The notes beneath the pieces were generated by a model that was not told the origin of the DNA, did no database searches, and saw nothing but the letters and a program-made list of their open reading frames with translations. The translations under genes and the position numbers were made by a program. 36,168 bases of DNA. Origin: Trebouxia sp. TZW2008 (lineage: Eukaryota; Chlorophyta; Trebouxiophyceae; Trebouxiales; Trebouxiaceae). The DNA is taken from the NCBI GenBank assembly GCA_002118135.1, contig BDIU01000279.1, positions 1-36,168 of the forward strand, written 5' to 3'. Below, piece after piece: positions 12,401 through 21,534 of the stretch (within the stretch, counting starts at the first letter, position 1; the number at the start of each line of letters is the position of its first letter).

Positions 12401-15400
12401 GCTGACGTCCCTGAAGCTGTAGCTGATAGCGGCGTTAAAGCCTTGCGCGGGCTGTCTACACAGCCAACTCCGACAAATGCCACCTGACGATAACCACTAC
12501 TGCTAAGAGCACCTTCTGGCAAAACTACAACCCATACCTGAGATTGAAGCTGCTGCCACTGCTTGTTGCGGCGTTGAAGCCTCGTGCTGGCTGTCCACAC
12601 AAGCACCTGAAGATGCTGTCCTCCAGGGCTTCACACTCCAACACGTCCACCTGATCCACCATACCAGCACAACTCAACCTTGCCATGACGTTATAGCAAT
12701 GTACTGGTTTACTAATGTAACAGATGACGCATTGCATGCTGCATAACAAGGTTTGCTCTTCATACTTCAAACTATGCAACAAGGCCTTTTGGATATATAC
12801 CAGTCTTGGCAGCTGCCGATGGCCTCAAGTCCTCAACAGCTGATGCCAAGACATACAGATACTTTTTGATACACATAGAAGCTTATTCTTCCACCTGCCC
12901 CATGTTATGTGCAACTCTCTGACTACGCATGGTTCAAGTTTCCTATCCCGCCAAAGAATTGCATGATCTCCAAATTGACCTTCACCCTGAGGCACATGCC
13001 CTTGATTTACTTCGGAAATGAGCAATACCTCAAGTGAAGTTTGTGCTGCGCGTTCGTCCAATGTGTTTGCCGCACCATTGAAAGAGGCAAAGCAAGACCC
13101 ATGCTGAGCATTACATGATCATTAAAATGCACTTGAAACCACTGACATTCATGAGCAAGGCAGAAGACGGCTGCAGCACAACGTAGCGGACACGGCTTTT
13201 GTACGCATTCACAAGCCGTACACTGAACCCCCACACCCCATGCAACATCAATGGATGGCAAGTTCCGGCACAGGTGCTAGGTATGTGTGCACCCACACAA
13301 TGCAGGGCAATCCTTGATGAGTATTTGACTTGACAGCATCAGGCCAGCAATGTGCTTGATGGGCACATTGGGGTGCATGCTGCGTGCTTCAGCACACAAG
13401 CGGCAAAAGTGATGACACAAAGACTGTGGGTGCTTGAGTTGCCGCCTCGTCCACAGTCAAATGGGATCATGGCACCAGCAAGACACCACTTTGGACGATG
13501 ATGCCAAAAGCCCATCTGACCGTGAAAGACGGGGGCCTCCATTTCCCAGGTCTTGGATCATGAGTCTCACAATGCCATCAGTAATGCCCTTGAGAGTCAC
13601 GCCTGTTACAAGGACCAATGCCAGTGACACTGCATCCGACTTTGCAAGACGCAGTGGTTCCTGACCAAAATGTTGCATCATGACCTTGCAAATGGCATCA
13701 GCATCAGCAGTGATTGTGCTTGACAGATGCCATGAGATTATGACAACCCAGTGCAGAAAGATAACAGGATCACACTGTGCAAGCTTTGGTCTGTGCAGAG
13801 GAGTCACAGGCGTGAAGCGCATGCATGGTGCCAGGACAAATAGTCAAAGTGATGACACAAAGCCTGTGGGAGCTTGAGTTGCGACGTCATGCATGATCAG
13901 TTGGGAGCCTTCTCACCAGCAAGACCTCACTCTGATCAGTGATGATGAAAGCCCATCTGGCTGACAAAGACAGGGTGGTGCTTGTCCCAGGTCTTGCATT
14001 GTGACTTTGACAGTGGCACCAAAACTAGCAGTGGTTGTCCTTCCTGAGACATCTTGGGAATGCCTCAGTGCAGGACAGGACCAGGTGCTCTTTGTTCAAG
14101 TCTTGTTCTGTGCAGAGGACTCACAGGCATGAAGTGCAGGCACGGTGCCAAGACAAACAGCAAAAGTAATGACACCAAGACTGTGGTTGCTTGAGTTGCT
14201 ACTTCTTCAAAGAGCAGATGGGACCTCTTCAACACCGCCACATCAGTCTGGGCAATGATGATGAAAGCCCATCTGCTCGTGAAGCCAGGTCAACTCTTGT
14301 CCCAGGTCTTGAATCATGACCTTCACAGTGACATCAGTAAGACCTTCAAACCATCCATTCTTGACACAAGTATTTGTGTCTGAAGGGGCCTCAAGCACGT
14401 CATAGCAAATAGAGTGCAGTAAAGCAATCTCAGCTGGCATCTTGATGCCAGATGAACTTGCTTCAGCTTGGACTCTGGACTCTGACAGTAACAGATGGGC
14501 ACTGGGAAGGACTCTTGCATGCAGGTAGACCAGGAGTGAGCATGCCACATACCGCTCTGAGGCTTGGGCATGCTATTTGGACGTCTGAAAGGGCTTCAAG
14601 ACCGTGCCACGAGATGGAATGCATTGATCTTGATGCCAGATGGACTTGCTTCAGCTTGGACTCTAAACCCGGCCCCAGCTTGCACTCAAGTAGGGATGGA
14701 CACCGCAAGTCAACCTGCAGAAGTACGGCTTCATCAAAACTTGGCCACACACCAGTGCCACTGTATGTGATCTGCGTCATTGATGCTTGTGCTGTCTTGT
14801 GCAAGTGCCTGTAGAAGCATGGAATGATGGGGAAGACTGATGCAACAGTCCTCATGTGCAAGTCTGCATTGGTCACAGTGCAATTTACAGGAAGGTAGGT
14901 GACATATGATGACAAGGAACATTCTCAACACAATACATCAGTATGCCCTATGAAATGATTCCTCACTACACTGATGTTCCACTCTGGGGCCAGATGGCAT
15001 CATGTTTGAGCTATGAACAGTCACACGCACATACGACCCTCTGCTATGGACAGCAACAGCACTAACAGGCTTCTGTGCAGAAAACTTTTGCATGTTTCCT
15101 GAGATACTTTGAGGCTGGCTGCCACATGACTACAGTGATGGTGCCTGACCTGAGTGAGCGCTGTGCAGTTGTCCAGGGATAGGTGGCGCAGAAAGGGCAG
15201 ATTCAGCGCCACATTGCTCATGCCAATGCATCCATCCATAATCAGACTCTCCAACCGTGTGAAGCCCTCCAACGCCACCAGCTGCAGCCAACAGGGTTGC
15301 ATGAAAAGGCCCGCATTCACATCAGCACTTTCAGGCATTGCAAATTTTCCAACATGCAAGCAAGCTTAGCGCTAGACAGCTCATGCCGATGCAGCCATGC

Positions 15401-15855
15401 ATCAGGCTCAGGCTCTCTAAGCATGTGAAGCTCTCCAATGCCACCAAACGCAGCCAATATGTTTGGATAATCAAGCGTATATTTGTTGGACACAAGGTGG
15501 TGTAAGCTTTTTAAGCCTTGCTTTGCCAATGCAAGCAAGCTTTGAGTGCAGCGTACCACAGTGCATTGGTAAGCTGTACTGACAGGCCCTTTGAGCATGT
15601 ACAGAACCAAAGACACCAAATGCATGCAGGATGGTATCAAAGGACAGTACATTGCATCTGAGTATGAGGTGCTGGCATGCTTGAGCCTACCGGGCAGCTA
15701 AAGACAAATTTTAAAAGGAGCAATGGAGCATTGAACATCAGGTACTTGAGAGCAAACCAGAAACAAGCAAAGCAGCCATACAGGCAGGGTGCGCATCAGT
15801 AACTCTGATCCAACACTGTACTAAGTACTGGAGCACATGAGGGGTGCACAGCCGG

Positions 15856-15890
<35 letters not shown>

Positions 15891-17847
15891 ACAGACAGAC
15901 AGACAGAGACAGGCAGGCAGACACAGACAGACAGACAAATGAACAAATGGACAGACAGACCGACAGATGTTGTACTGACCGCAGTGTTGGGATGCAGAGC
16001 TTCACAGCCAGAAAGGTCCAGATGGGTGAGGGCGGGGAACCCCCTCACGCCGCTCAGCGTCAGCCCATCACACCCAGACAGCTGCAGCTCTTGCAGCCAA
16101 CTCAGCTGTGTTGCTGCCTGCACATAAAGATCATGACCTGTTCGCTTTACAAGGCTGGTAGCATGTGGCAATGACCATTTCAGGCTGTCTATGAGCTGAC
16201 AACACCAAATGGCATCACACTCTTGCCGATCTGGTCCTCCAGGCATGTGAGGCAGAATGGGTGAGGTGATCGAGGCAGGCAGATTCACACAGAGGTAAAG
16301 CCTGTCTGTTGTCTGAAAATCATGTTTCATGCCCAGACAAATAGGCTGCTCTGGCTGATTTGAATTTTGACAGCACAGACGCTGCAGCTTCAGCAACAGC
16401 AGCAACCAGCCACAGATGCTATCAAACCTTGTTCCAACAAACTGCTGCGATCTCATCCATATGCATTGACTTTGGCATTGGTAAATGGCTTCGGTCACTC
16501 TTTTGCCCAAGATGCAAAATCAGACAGGCTAATCTGAGAACAGACCTCCTCCAAGGTCATTGATCAATCTGAGTCATGAGCCTCCAACGCAGGGATGGCT
16601 CAGATCCCATTTTGTGCATCAAAGACGCTGCTGACACATGCCGTGATGCACACGACATAATCCTGATATGCAGTACTCGTTGGAGAGCATTGCTGCTCAA
16701 ACAACTGCTGATGCTGAGCTGGAGACAGTGACACCTTTGGGATTGCTGTTGAAGTGGTTCAGCTTGTGAACCACAGATGAAATTGATCAAAGACAGTCGC
16801 TTGGTGACTATGGGTACCTAGCAAGGCCTTTGAGCCCAACTAGTATGCATTATTATGCATGCATGTATGAATGTTGCTGTGGCAGTCAGCTTGAATGACG
16901 GCCCAGACTGTTGCGCAACAGGATCATGGCTTGAAGTGACAAGATGACAAGACTTGTGCCACACACACCTAGCGCGCTTGCTGGAAAGGTAAACATTGTT
17001 ATCATCATTACAGCTCAAAGATATATGCAACGAGCAGCATAATGGTAACGACTTCAGCAAGAAACGGGCAGCATGCTTACTGCTCTGACAGTGTCGTCTG
17101 TGAGTTCTGCTTGATTGCGCATGCTGAGAGAGGTCAGCTGAGCCACGTCTGTGATGCCCCTCAGCAGCTGTCGAGCACTGAGCATTCTGACACCTGTCAG
17201 CAGCACACAATTGTAGTATCAATGAAGATGACAACAATAATAATCGTGATAGTAATAATGACAATAATCACAAGATTATGCATTCCAGCATATGTGCTAG
17301 GTGTTTATAGCCCAAGTCCTGTGTTGCCAGGTAGGCTTGTGCTGAGTGTCTGTGTAGGGACGTCTGATATTTAACTTTAGAAAGACAGAAAAGTGAAACA
17401 AAAGAATATGTGAGGCGTATAACTGCTTATTATTTACATTGCAGAACATCACTCCAACAAACAGAAAGGACGGAGTGTGCAACAGACTGATGCTGCCTGG
17501 TTTTGAATGGCTGCCTGCACTTACGTGTCAAGCGCAATGAAGACACACGCATTGACAACCCATGTTGGATTCACGCCAAATCCCATGGCCAGGTCAATAA
17601 GCAGCAGCCAAAAAGCAAGGAAATGATGCCAGGCAAGAGAATCCTGAGACACTGTACAGTCAGTACAGCACAGCAACAGTTGCATGACAATTGCAACTTA
17701 CATGACAGTGTGTCTTACATAGTTTGCAGTCTTACATAGTTTGAGTCTGGTGCAGTTCTCTCAAGCACAACACAGCAACAAGTGCAAGACAAGTGCCTCT
17801 TACATGACAAGTCTAGTGATTTGGGTTTGGTGCACTTCTTCAGCGCA

Positions 17848-17881
<34 letters not shown>

Positions 17882-19351
17882 GGCACAATAGTTGCAACTT
17901 ACTTGACAAGTCTAGTGATCTAAGTCTGGTGCAGTTCTCCAGCGTCAGTGTTGCCAGTTTGCTGTCTTTAAGAGATAAGCTTGTCATCTGAGGGCATTTC
18001 AAGCGCAGATGCCAAGCATAGCAATCCTTGAATAGCACATCTTCGACTGTCTGGCTGACAATCATTTCATCATCTTCCTATGATGCAGTGACACGGCTTG
18101 TGAAAGGGTGTTGTGGTAGTGGTATCTGCACAGTCTGTATCAGGTGCAGCTGATCTCGTGTGCCTTGCAAAAGAAAGCTGAAGGCATTGCTCCCTCAAAT
18201 CCCGCGACGTCAAGCTCATGCCAAGCAAAGCACTGCAGTTTGATCGCACAGATGCTGATGCTGCATATGCATGTTAGGGCCTGCAGAAATGACATTCTTC
18301 CATCTGAATTCAAACCCAAAGACAGCACGACTTCTGCAGCAGCGTCTGACATGACTGCCGCTACATGACTAGCACACACGAGTGCAGATACCTTACAGTG
18401 TTGCCCTATTGTGCATATGCTATAGGCATCATGGCCAGGCATGTATGCTTACGCTTGCAAATTTTGACTGGTGCAAGGAGAGCTGCTTCAGCGCAGGTAA
18501 CAGCTGGCTGCAGTAGGAGATGTCCACATGTCGTATCTGTATGCTGTCCCCCAAACTCAGCTGGCTCAGCCTGCATACAGCACACTATTTGCCCATGTAA
18601 GTGTCATGGGTTTGGTGCACTAATGATACAATGACACGAATCAAGTGTAATGACAGGGCGTTTTGCAGCAATGTGTATTGCAGCATGCATCTTGAGTACT
18701 CAATCTGCATGCATGTTGTCTGTCCAGTCATGGCTTGCAAATGCCATGATGCCTCAGATCTGGGCCGAGTATCAATGATAGGCTTAAGGGGTTCCATTCA
18801 TTGAAAGCAATCGAGCATGCCCATGTTGCTGATGAGCACTGCAAGTACATGCAATGTGAAGTGGCAGCAAACAATAGTCAAATCAAATCTGTCCCGACCT
18901 GGTCAAGGCAGGTAGGTTCTGCCGAAACAGAGAGGCGCCTGCAGGAACCCCTTTGAGGCTCAGAACACGAACATTGGGATGGCGACGCAACAATGGCACC
19001 ATCTGCATTTGCAGCAGCAAATTCAGCATAAGGAATAGACTGTAGGCATGTGGGTGCTATTCCGGTCTGCACTGGAGTTTGCAGAGCAGCTTGCTAGCAG
19101 TTGTTGCGAGGTATGCTCGGTGGACTTGCCTGTCGCGGACTGACGCAAAGCCCGCTGAAATCGAGTGCCGTCCAAAACTCATCTGACCCAGCAACTTGCC
19201 TCCACTGGCGGCAGGTAGATCCAACGGTACATAAGTTGGGCAACCCCAACTGTGCGAACAACAGCTTGAGTAGGTCCTCGTTGCACAACACATCATGCAC
19301 AGCTTGCGCATACATTTCCTCCTCCGGCAAAGGTACGGGGTTACCAAGCAT
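6426..19351 (-). CDS. FBL15: F-box/leucine-rich-repeat protein, FBL15/SLOMO family
   Basis: Sixteen phase-compatible exons in transcript order: 19351-19130, 19002-18899, 18570-18453, 18077-17903, 17193-17081, 16117-15980, 15281-15150, 14714-14553, 12650-12607, 12198-12036, 11677-11574, 11337-11106, 9653-8634, 8175-7878, 7240-7087, 6585-6426; about 1,112 residues. Exon 1 carries the F-box (NEDLLKLLFAQLGLPNLC, then STCRQWRQVAG). The rest is cysteine-type LRRs that follow the order I recall for plant FBL15/SLOMO, e.g. HLRLKCPQMTSLSLKDS, LNCPQLSNLDATFC, LSLLDLSYTGI, NGCSEIRVLDLRCPKLL. Such proteins are substrate receptors of SCF ubiquitin ligases: the F-box binds SKP1 and the LRRs bind the target. 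Exon 13 is unusual: 340 codons, with a roughly 250-residue low-complexity insertion between two LRRs. Intron 1 has a GC donor. An in-frame stop precedes the start Met. An upstream exon cannot be excluded, since plant homologues have a longer N-terminus. One LRR seems absent between exons 9 and 10, so a small exon may be missing from the model. Confidence 0.9.
7510..7960 (-). repeat. Tandem copies of the exon 14 end plus its splice donor (F-box/LRR intron 14)
   Basis: The true exon 14 donor is at 7878/7877. The last ~75 bases of that exon and the donor recur about 300 bp downstream in the transcript (plus positions 7574-7646) at high identity, with an intact GTACTAG donor. Decayed versions sit near 7513, 7685 and 7754. 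These lie in intron 14 and look like pseudo-exons, but the 7574-7646 copy could still be spliced. Confidence 0.75.
9059..9345 (-). repeat. In-frame coding minisatellite, 26-residue unit x4, in F-box/LRR exon 13
   Basis: Four unit starts are seen at 9059, 9128, 9206 and 9284, spaced 69, 78 and 78 bp, all multiples of 3. They encode variants of a motif like AVHRRRKPTASSVQ followed by CGVDTAPS. They form part of the large low-complexity insertion between two leucine-rich repeats. The frame is kept across all copies despite many substitutions. Confidence 0.85.
9720..10437. other. F-box/LRR intron (intron 12) without further coding signal
   Basis: Between exon 13 and the LRR cassette array I see no supported exon. 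One short minus ORF (10044-10379) has no family match. Confidence 0.55.
10441..11230 (-). repeat. Nested tandem array of an LRR exon (about 165-bp unit inside a 331-bp higher-order repeat)
   Basis: Five copies of a segment coding for variants of NLTTLAHLSLLDLSYTGIQ occur. Anchor positions 10484, 10652, 10815, 10982 and 11146 give spacings of 168, 163, 167 and 164 bp. Alternate copies match each other better (331-bp period). The copy at 11146 is the 3' part of exon 12. The two even copies share a 1-base deletion that makes a stop when spliced at the equivalent sites. The 10815 copy has lost the acceptor AG. The 10484 copy keeps both sites and would be a 105-nt, phase 0-0 cassette exon (10548-10444). 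Confidence 0.9.
12429..12606 (-). repeat. Duplicated 5' end of F-box/LRR intron 9
   Basis: About 40 bases just after the exon 9 donor (plus 12568-12606) recur at plus 12429-12468, about 139 bp further into the intron, with roughly 85% identity by eye. It is another local duplication next to a splice junction. Confidence 0.6.
13340..14350 (-). repeat. Diverged long tandem repeats in F-box/LRR intron 8
   Basis: Three diverged copies of a segment of about 320-440 bp share blocks such as GCCCATCTG at 13510, 13951 and 14267, and CACAAAGACTGTGG-like blocks near 13416, 13856 and 14176. No continuous coding frame persists. A further short duplication (AACTTGCTTCAGCTTGGACTC, roughly 14456 and 14644) copies part of exon 8 into the intron. 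The long exon 8 to exon 9 gap is therefore mostly repeat-derived. Confidence 0.65.
15370..15460 (-). pseudogene. Pseudo-copy of F-box/LRR exon 7 in intron 6
   Basis: About 165 bp upstream of true exon 7 in the transcript lies a copy reading VALESFTCLESLSLMHGCIG, against VALEGFTRLESLIMDGCIG in exon 7. The acceptor CTGCAG of exon 7 is CTGCGT in the copy, so the essential AG is lost and the copy should not be spliced in. Confidence 0.8.
15853..15966. repeat. Compound tetranucleotide microsatellite (GGCA)n/(GACA)n
   Basis: About nine GGCA units are followed by GACA runs with interruptions, in F-box/LRR intron 6, starting 14 nt past the exon 6 donor. Confidence 0.95.
16200..17070 (-). other. F-box/LRR intron 5 with an LRR-like fragment
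   Basis: This intron of about 960 nt has a minus-strand segment near 16660-16740 reading LQLSISSCLSSNALQRVLHI, which resembles the LRR of exon 5 (LTSLSMRNQAELTDDTVRA). Exon 5 joins exon 6 directly in phase and in the family alignment, so the fragment is probably a decayed duplicate. Confidence 0.45.
17697..17950 (-). repeat. Tandem copies of the exon 4 end and donor, with a (CAGCAA)n tract
   Basis: The last ~45 bases of F-box/LRR exon 4 and its GTAAG donor (plus 17898-17944) recur at 17799-17846 (99 bp apart, donor kept) and partly at 17731-17766. A (CAGCAA)5 microsatellite at 17851-17880 lies between the first two copies. Confidence 0.85.
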
Positions 19352-19841
19352 GCAACCTGTACGGAAGCGTTATGCTGATCAGTGCATAGACTCGGGTCGT
19401 ACGAAAGCTGGGTATTTCCAAGCTTTGAGTGCGACGAGGCCTACTTAAAGTGCCCACTTCCTCCAACACAGCATTGGACGCGCTTTGAGAGTCTGGGCTC
19501 ATGCGACGAGCGCACAATGCGAGAGCAAAAAGTCAGTAGGCCTGCATGGACGCAGTCTACTTGGGCATCAAGTCGACCGTAACACACGTCCTTGACCGTC
19601 ATGACGTTGTAAGCGCAGATGGCAGCTGAGTTGCCAGATAGATCACGCCACCGATCACGGATGGATGAAGGGGTCGCTTTGCAAGTGGATCGCGCCAAGT
19701 TGGACAGCTGAGATTGCATTCTGTCCTTGAGCTTGCGCTCTCAGTCGGATCCCACATCATGACGCTGCGTTGACGCCCGTCTTGACTGAAAGTGACTAGG
19801 TCTGCTGTCAGCGGCGAAAAGCTGCGTCGACATCGCTTGTC
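19352..19841. other. Divergent promoter region of the F-box/LRR and ASCH genes
   Basis: This 490-bp interval separates two divergent start codons and presumably holds both promoters and 5' UTRs. No clear TATA box is seen. A minus ORF in 19441-19719 reads LARSTCKATPSSIRDRWRDL and could be an upstream exon, but I cannot tie it to the F-box gene by phase. Confidence 0.5.
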
Positions 19842-20201
19842 ATGGCTCAGCATTTTCACCACATCAGTGAGCCCTGGATGACACTGATTGCTGCAAGTGC
19901 AAAAACGGTGGAAGGCAGGCTGAAGAAGGGTTCCTTCTCTGAAATGGAAGTAGGAGATCTAATAGCTTGGTACAACGATGACTTTGGTTTTCGACGGGAA
20001 GTGCACACGCTGGTCACAGGTCTCACAACGTACTCCTCGTTCTTAGAGTACTTGCGAGCCGAAAGTCTAGATAAGTGCCTCCCTGCATATGGTGTTTGCA
20101 CCCTTGAAGAAGGTGTGCAAGTTTACAGGCAGTACTATTCAAGCCTTGCTGAGGCAGAACATGGCGTCTTAGCCATTACCTTGTCAGCAAATACCAAGTA
20201 G
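19842..20201 (+). CDS. ASCH-domain protein (PUA-like fold), intronless
   Basis: This is a single open frame of 119 residues starting at ATG 19842. The sequence follows the ASCH pattern almost end to end: EPWMTLIAASAKTVEGRLKK near the N-terminus (the E-G-R-L core of the RNA-binding cleft), then MEVGDLIAWYN, a strand with VTGLTTYSSFLEYLR, LPAYGVCTLEEGVQVYRQYY, and the closing GVLAITLS. ASCH is a small beta-barrel of the PUA/EVE/YTH-related superfamily thought to bind RNA or modified nucleosides. It occurs alone in bacteria, archaea and some viruses, and inside the coactivator ASC-1 in eukaryotes. Here it stands alone and has no introns while the large genes around it are intron-rich, which fits a retrocopy or horizontal acquisition, though a small intronless gene is not rare. 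The cellular role is unknown. Confidence 0.92.
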   Translation: MAQHFHHISEPWMTLIAASAKTVEGRLKKGSFSEMEVGDLIAWYNDDFGFRREVHTLVTGLTTYSSFLEYLRAESLDKCLPAYGVCTLEEGVQVYRQYYSSLAEAEHGVLAITLSANTK

Positions 20202-21534
20202 TAACACAGATGTCATGATCTGGAGCACACATAAAAGATGCCAGTATTCTCAGCTCACATTTGACTCTGATGTCAGGTTTGGCTTTGGGACGGTGCAGCA
20301 GGAACTAGGACAAGTAGTCTCACTGAAAGTATAGATGTGAGCTTCCACATGAGATGTCAAAGAAAGGCTCACAGGGCAGGCGTGAGAACACTTTGGTTCT
20401 GCCTGCATCTGCTGCAGTCAGCCAGCACACAGTACAACACAGCTTTTGCCAGCAGGAGGCTCTTAAAGGCAATGGAAGGGTCCATTCTGAATGTAGGTAT
20501 GGTGCATTAAAGTCAGACAGTGCACCAAATCGTCGGCCAGCTGCTCTGAATGACATGCTCTGGGCAGTGCTTGCAAGGTATGCTCAATGCCTTCGGCAGT
20601 GTCATCCCTTTGTACCAAATGAAGTTGCTGCGCAAAGCAGCATTCCTGACAACAGCGCTGTACAAGTTGCGTAGCAGCAGCAATCATCAAGAGCCAAAGC
20701 AGCTACAGCTAGCTGTGTCTAGAGCTGAATCTATCCACAACAGCTGTGTTCAGTACATTGTTTACAATTATGCCACAACCCTGTGACAAGTGCTCAAATC
20801 TTGGGTACTGAAGCAGAGGTAAAGCCCACAAATATGAACAGCCTAGTGTGAAGCAAATTGAATGTAGAGCATGTGTTGTGCTATGACTCATGGTTTTGGC
20901 TCGGCAACATTCAGGTGCTACCTCCAAAATCCATCAAACCTGCACAGCTTAGTCAACATGTTTCAAAATTTGGAATTTGTTGCACTAGCACTGTGCAACA
21001 TGCTGACTGACCTTATTGTTTAGTCACAGCTGCAGGCTTTCAAAGGAACAGAGTGAAGTACTGACTTCCTGTGAGTTGGCAGAATTGCGGATGTTGAGGA
21101 TTGCATCCTCATGGACTAACGCATTGTGCTGTTGGCAAGCAGTCGCAACATATCACACAAAGCTGACAGTGCGCAGAACGTACGTTCTCCTTGAGATTGC
21201 AAATCTTCTTGTGTTTTGGGCCTACCTGAGACACTGGCAGTTGAAACAATTGAAGGCCAACAGCGCACAGCGTTCGTTCGGCTGACAAAGGTCCTAAAGG
21301 CTCACGTGCGACGCTGACATGACTAATTATGAGACCTTCAAGTCGCAGTCGATCAATCAGTGCCGCTGAGCGGCAGGTCCTGTGAGCGCGATCTTTGCCA
21401 ATTTGCTTCTACCAGATAAAATGGGAGCTTTTGCACCGTGCATCAATTGTCAAGCTGGGACTCTGCAGGTAGGTCGAGTTTCTTGTTGACTGAGATTGAG
21501 TCGCTGCAAGGTCGTATGAGCCGCACGGCGCGTG
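20202..21534. other. Intergenic region between the ASCH and glutamine synthetase genes
   Basis: The plus ORFs at 20354-20674, 20550-20786 and 21016-21285 overlap one another, have no family motifs, and have no splice partners that I can find. The region should hold the ASCH 3' UTR and the glutamine synthetase promoter. Confidence 0.5.

Noticed and set aside
12825..13061. LRR-like minus ORF (TSLEVLLISEV, VVRELHITWG) as an extra F-box/LRR exon
   Set aside because: Exons 8 and 9 already join in phase and in the family alignment (CPSLRA then VDVLECEAL); no splice sites here fit that phase.
19599..19862. Minus ORF with a WD-like stretch (SVMMWDPTES)
   Set aside because: No second WD repeat; it lies in the divergent promoter and overlaps the ASCH start on the other strand.
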